64,000 nucleotides of DNA from Paramecium octaurelia (taxonomy: Eukaryota; Ciliophora; Oligohymenophorea; Peniculida; Parameciidae), in the NCBI GenBank assembly GCA_905182995.1, contig CAJJDP010000131.1, positions 62,001 to 126,000 of the forward strand, in the 5' to 3' direction. The position numbers and the translations under genes are program-made. Below, in pieces: positions 63,637-64,000 of this stretch; the first letter of the stretch is position 1; the number at the start of each line of letters is the position of its first letter. The notes beneath the pieces are model-generated. The model made no database searches, was not told the origin of the DNA, and saw nothing but the letters and a program-made list of their open reading frames with translations.

Positions 63637-64000
63637 TTAATAACTAATTTAGTATTTAAAATGTTAAATATATAATATTCAAGTGATTATATTGTTTGTC
63701 TGATCATTCCAACAGCTTAATTTCATAGTTGATTATCTAATAAACAGTTCTTATTATTATTATTATGTTTATATTTATAATCCTCCTTATTATTAATTCT
63801 ATTATTTAATATTTGAATTTCTTTATATAATTCTTATAATACTCTTAACCTTTAGCTAAATCTCTATTTTTTAATTGGTTCAATAAATAAATTATGCCGA
63901 AAGATTATTAATATTTTAATAATAAATAGTTGAATTTTTGAATTTTCATTCATTCTATTTTATTAATAACTCATCCACTTATTATTTTATCAAAATCTTT
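63637..64000. other. AT-rich window end
   Basis: About 360 bp after the Enhancer-of-Polycomb-like gene. No gene, telomeric repeat or RNA signal seen. Confidence 0.45.

Overview
The window looks like macronuclear DNA of a ciliate, almost certainly a Paramecium. Long reading frames stay open only when TAA and TAG are read as glutamine and TGA is the sole stop. Genes are cut by GT-AG introns of about 20-34 nt (most 22-29), intergenic gaps are often under 100 bp, and non-coding DNA is very AT-rich. For about twenty genes below, removing the introns I placed gives a length divisible by three, ending on TGA. Coordinates span start codon to stop codon, introns included.

Layout. 1-5.6 kb (-): the N-terminal part of a BEACH protein, running off the left edge, behind an AGC kinase. 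6.2-9 kb: one small gene and decayed coding relics, including a TPR relic. 9.05-16.9 kb: an SF-assemblin, a broken USP14/Ubp6 deubiquitinase, a Rab2-like GTPase, a casein kinase 1, a disordered protein, SPEF1/CLAMP and a disordered protein. 17-20 kb: a cGMP-dependent protein kinase (PKG). 20-32.3 kb (-): two tandem paralogues of a large type I membrane protein, created by a duplication that also copied the tail of the PKG gene. 33.3-42.5 kb: a SAPS-domain protein, a small gene, eEF1B-gamma with a divergent unknown gene, a broken gene, and a three-repeat MYB. 42.5-51.5 kb: two unknown genes, a CC2D2A-like transition-zone protein, an Sfi1-like protein and a C2H2 zinc-finger protein. 52.2-60.1 kb: an AGC kinase of STK32-like appearance, an ULK/ATG1-type kinase fused to EF-hands, an NC2-alpha (DRAP1) histone-fold protein and an LRR-IQ protein like LRRIQ3. 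61.9-63.6 kb: an Enhancer-of-Polycomb-like NuA4 subunit.

Themes. Many genes fit cilia and the basal-body cortex (SPEF1, CC2D2A, SF-assemblin, LRR-IQ, perhaps the Sfi1-like protein). Five protein kinases of different families occur in 64 kb, two with second-messenger input (cGMP for PKG, Ca2+ for the ULK/EF-hand fusion). I see no operons; genes lie on both strands, often divergent with tens of bp between start codons.

Assembly quality. Three single-N positions (23300, 30262, 37511) each separate two identical copies of about 1.3 kb. These are unmerged contig overlaps, not biology. They split both membrane-protein genes and duplicate the start of eEF1B-gamma and its neighbour. No tRNA, rRNA, CRISPR, transposon or telomere was recognised.
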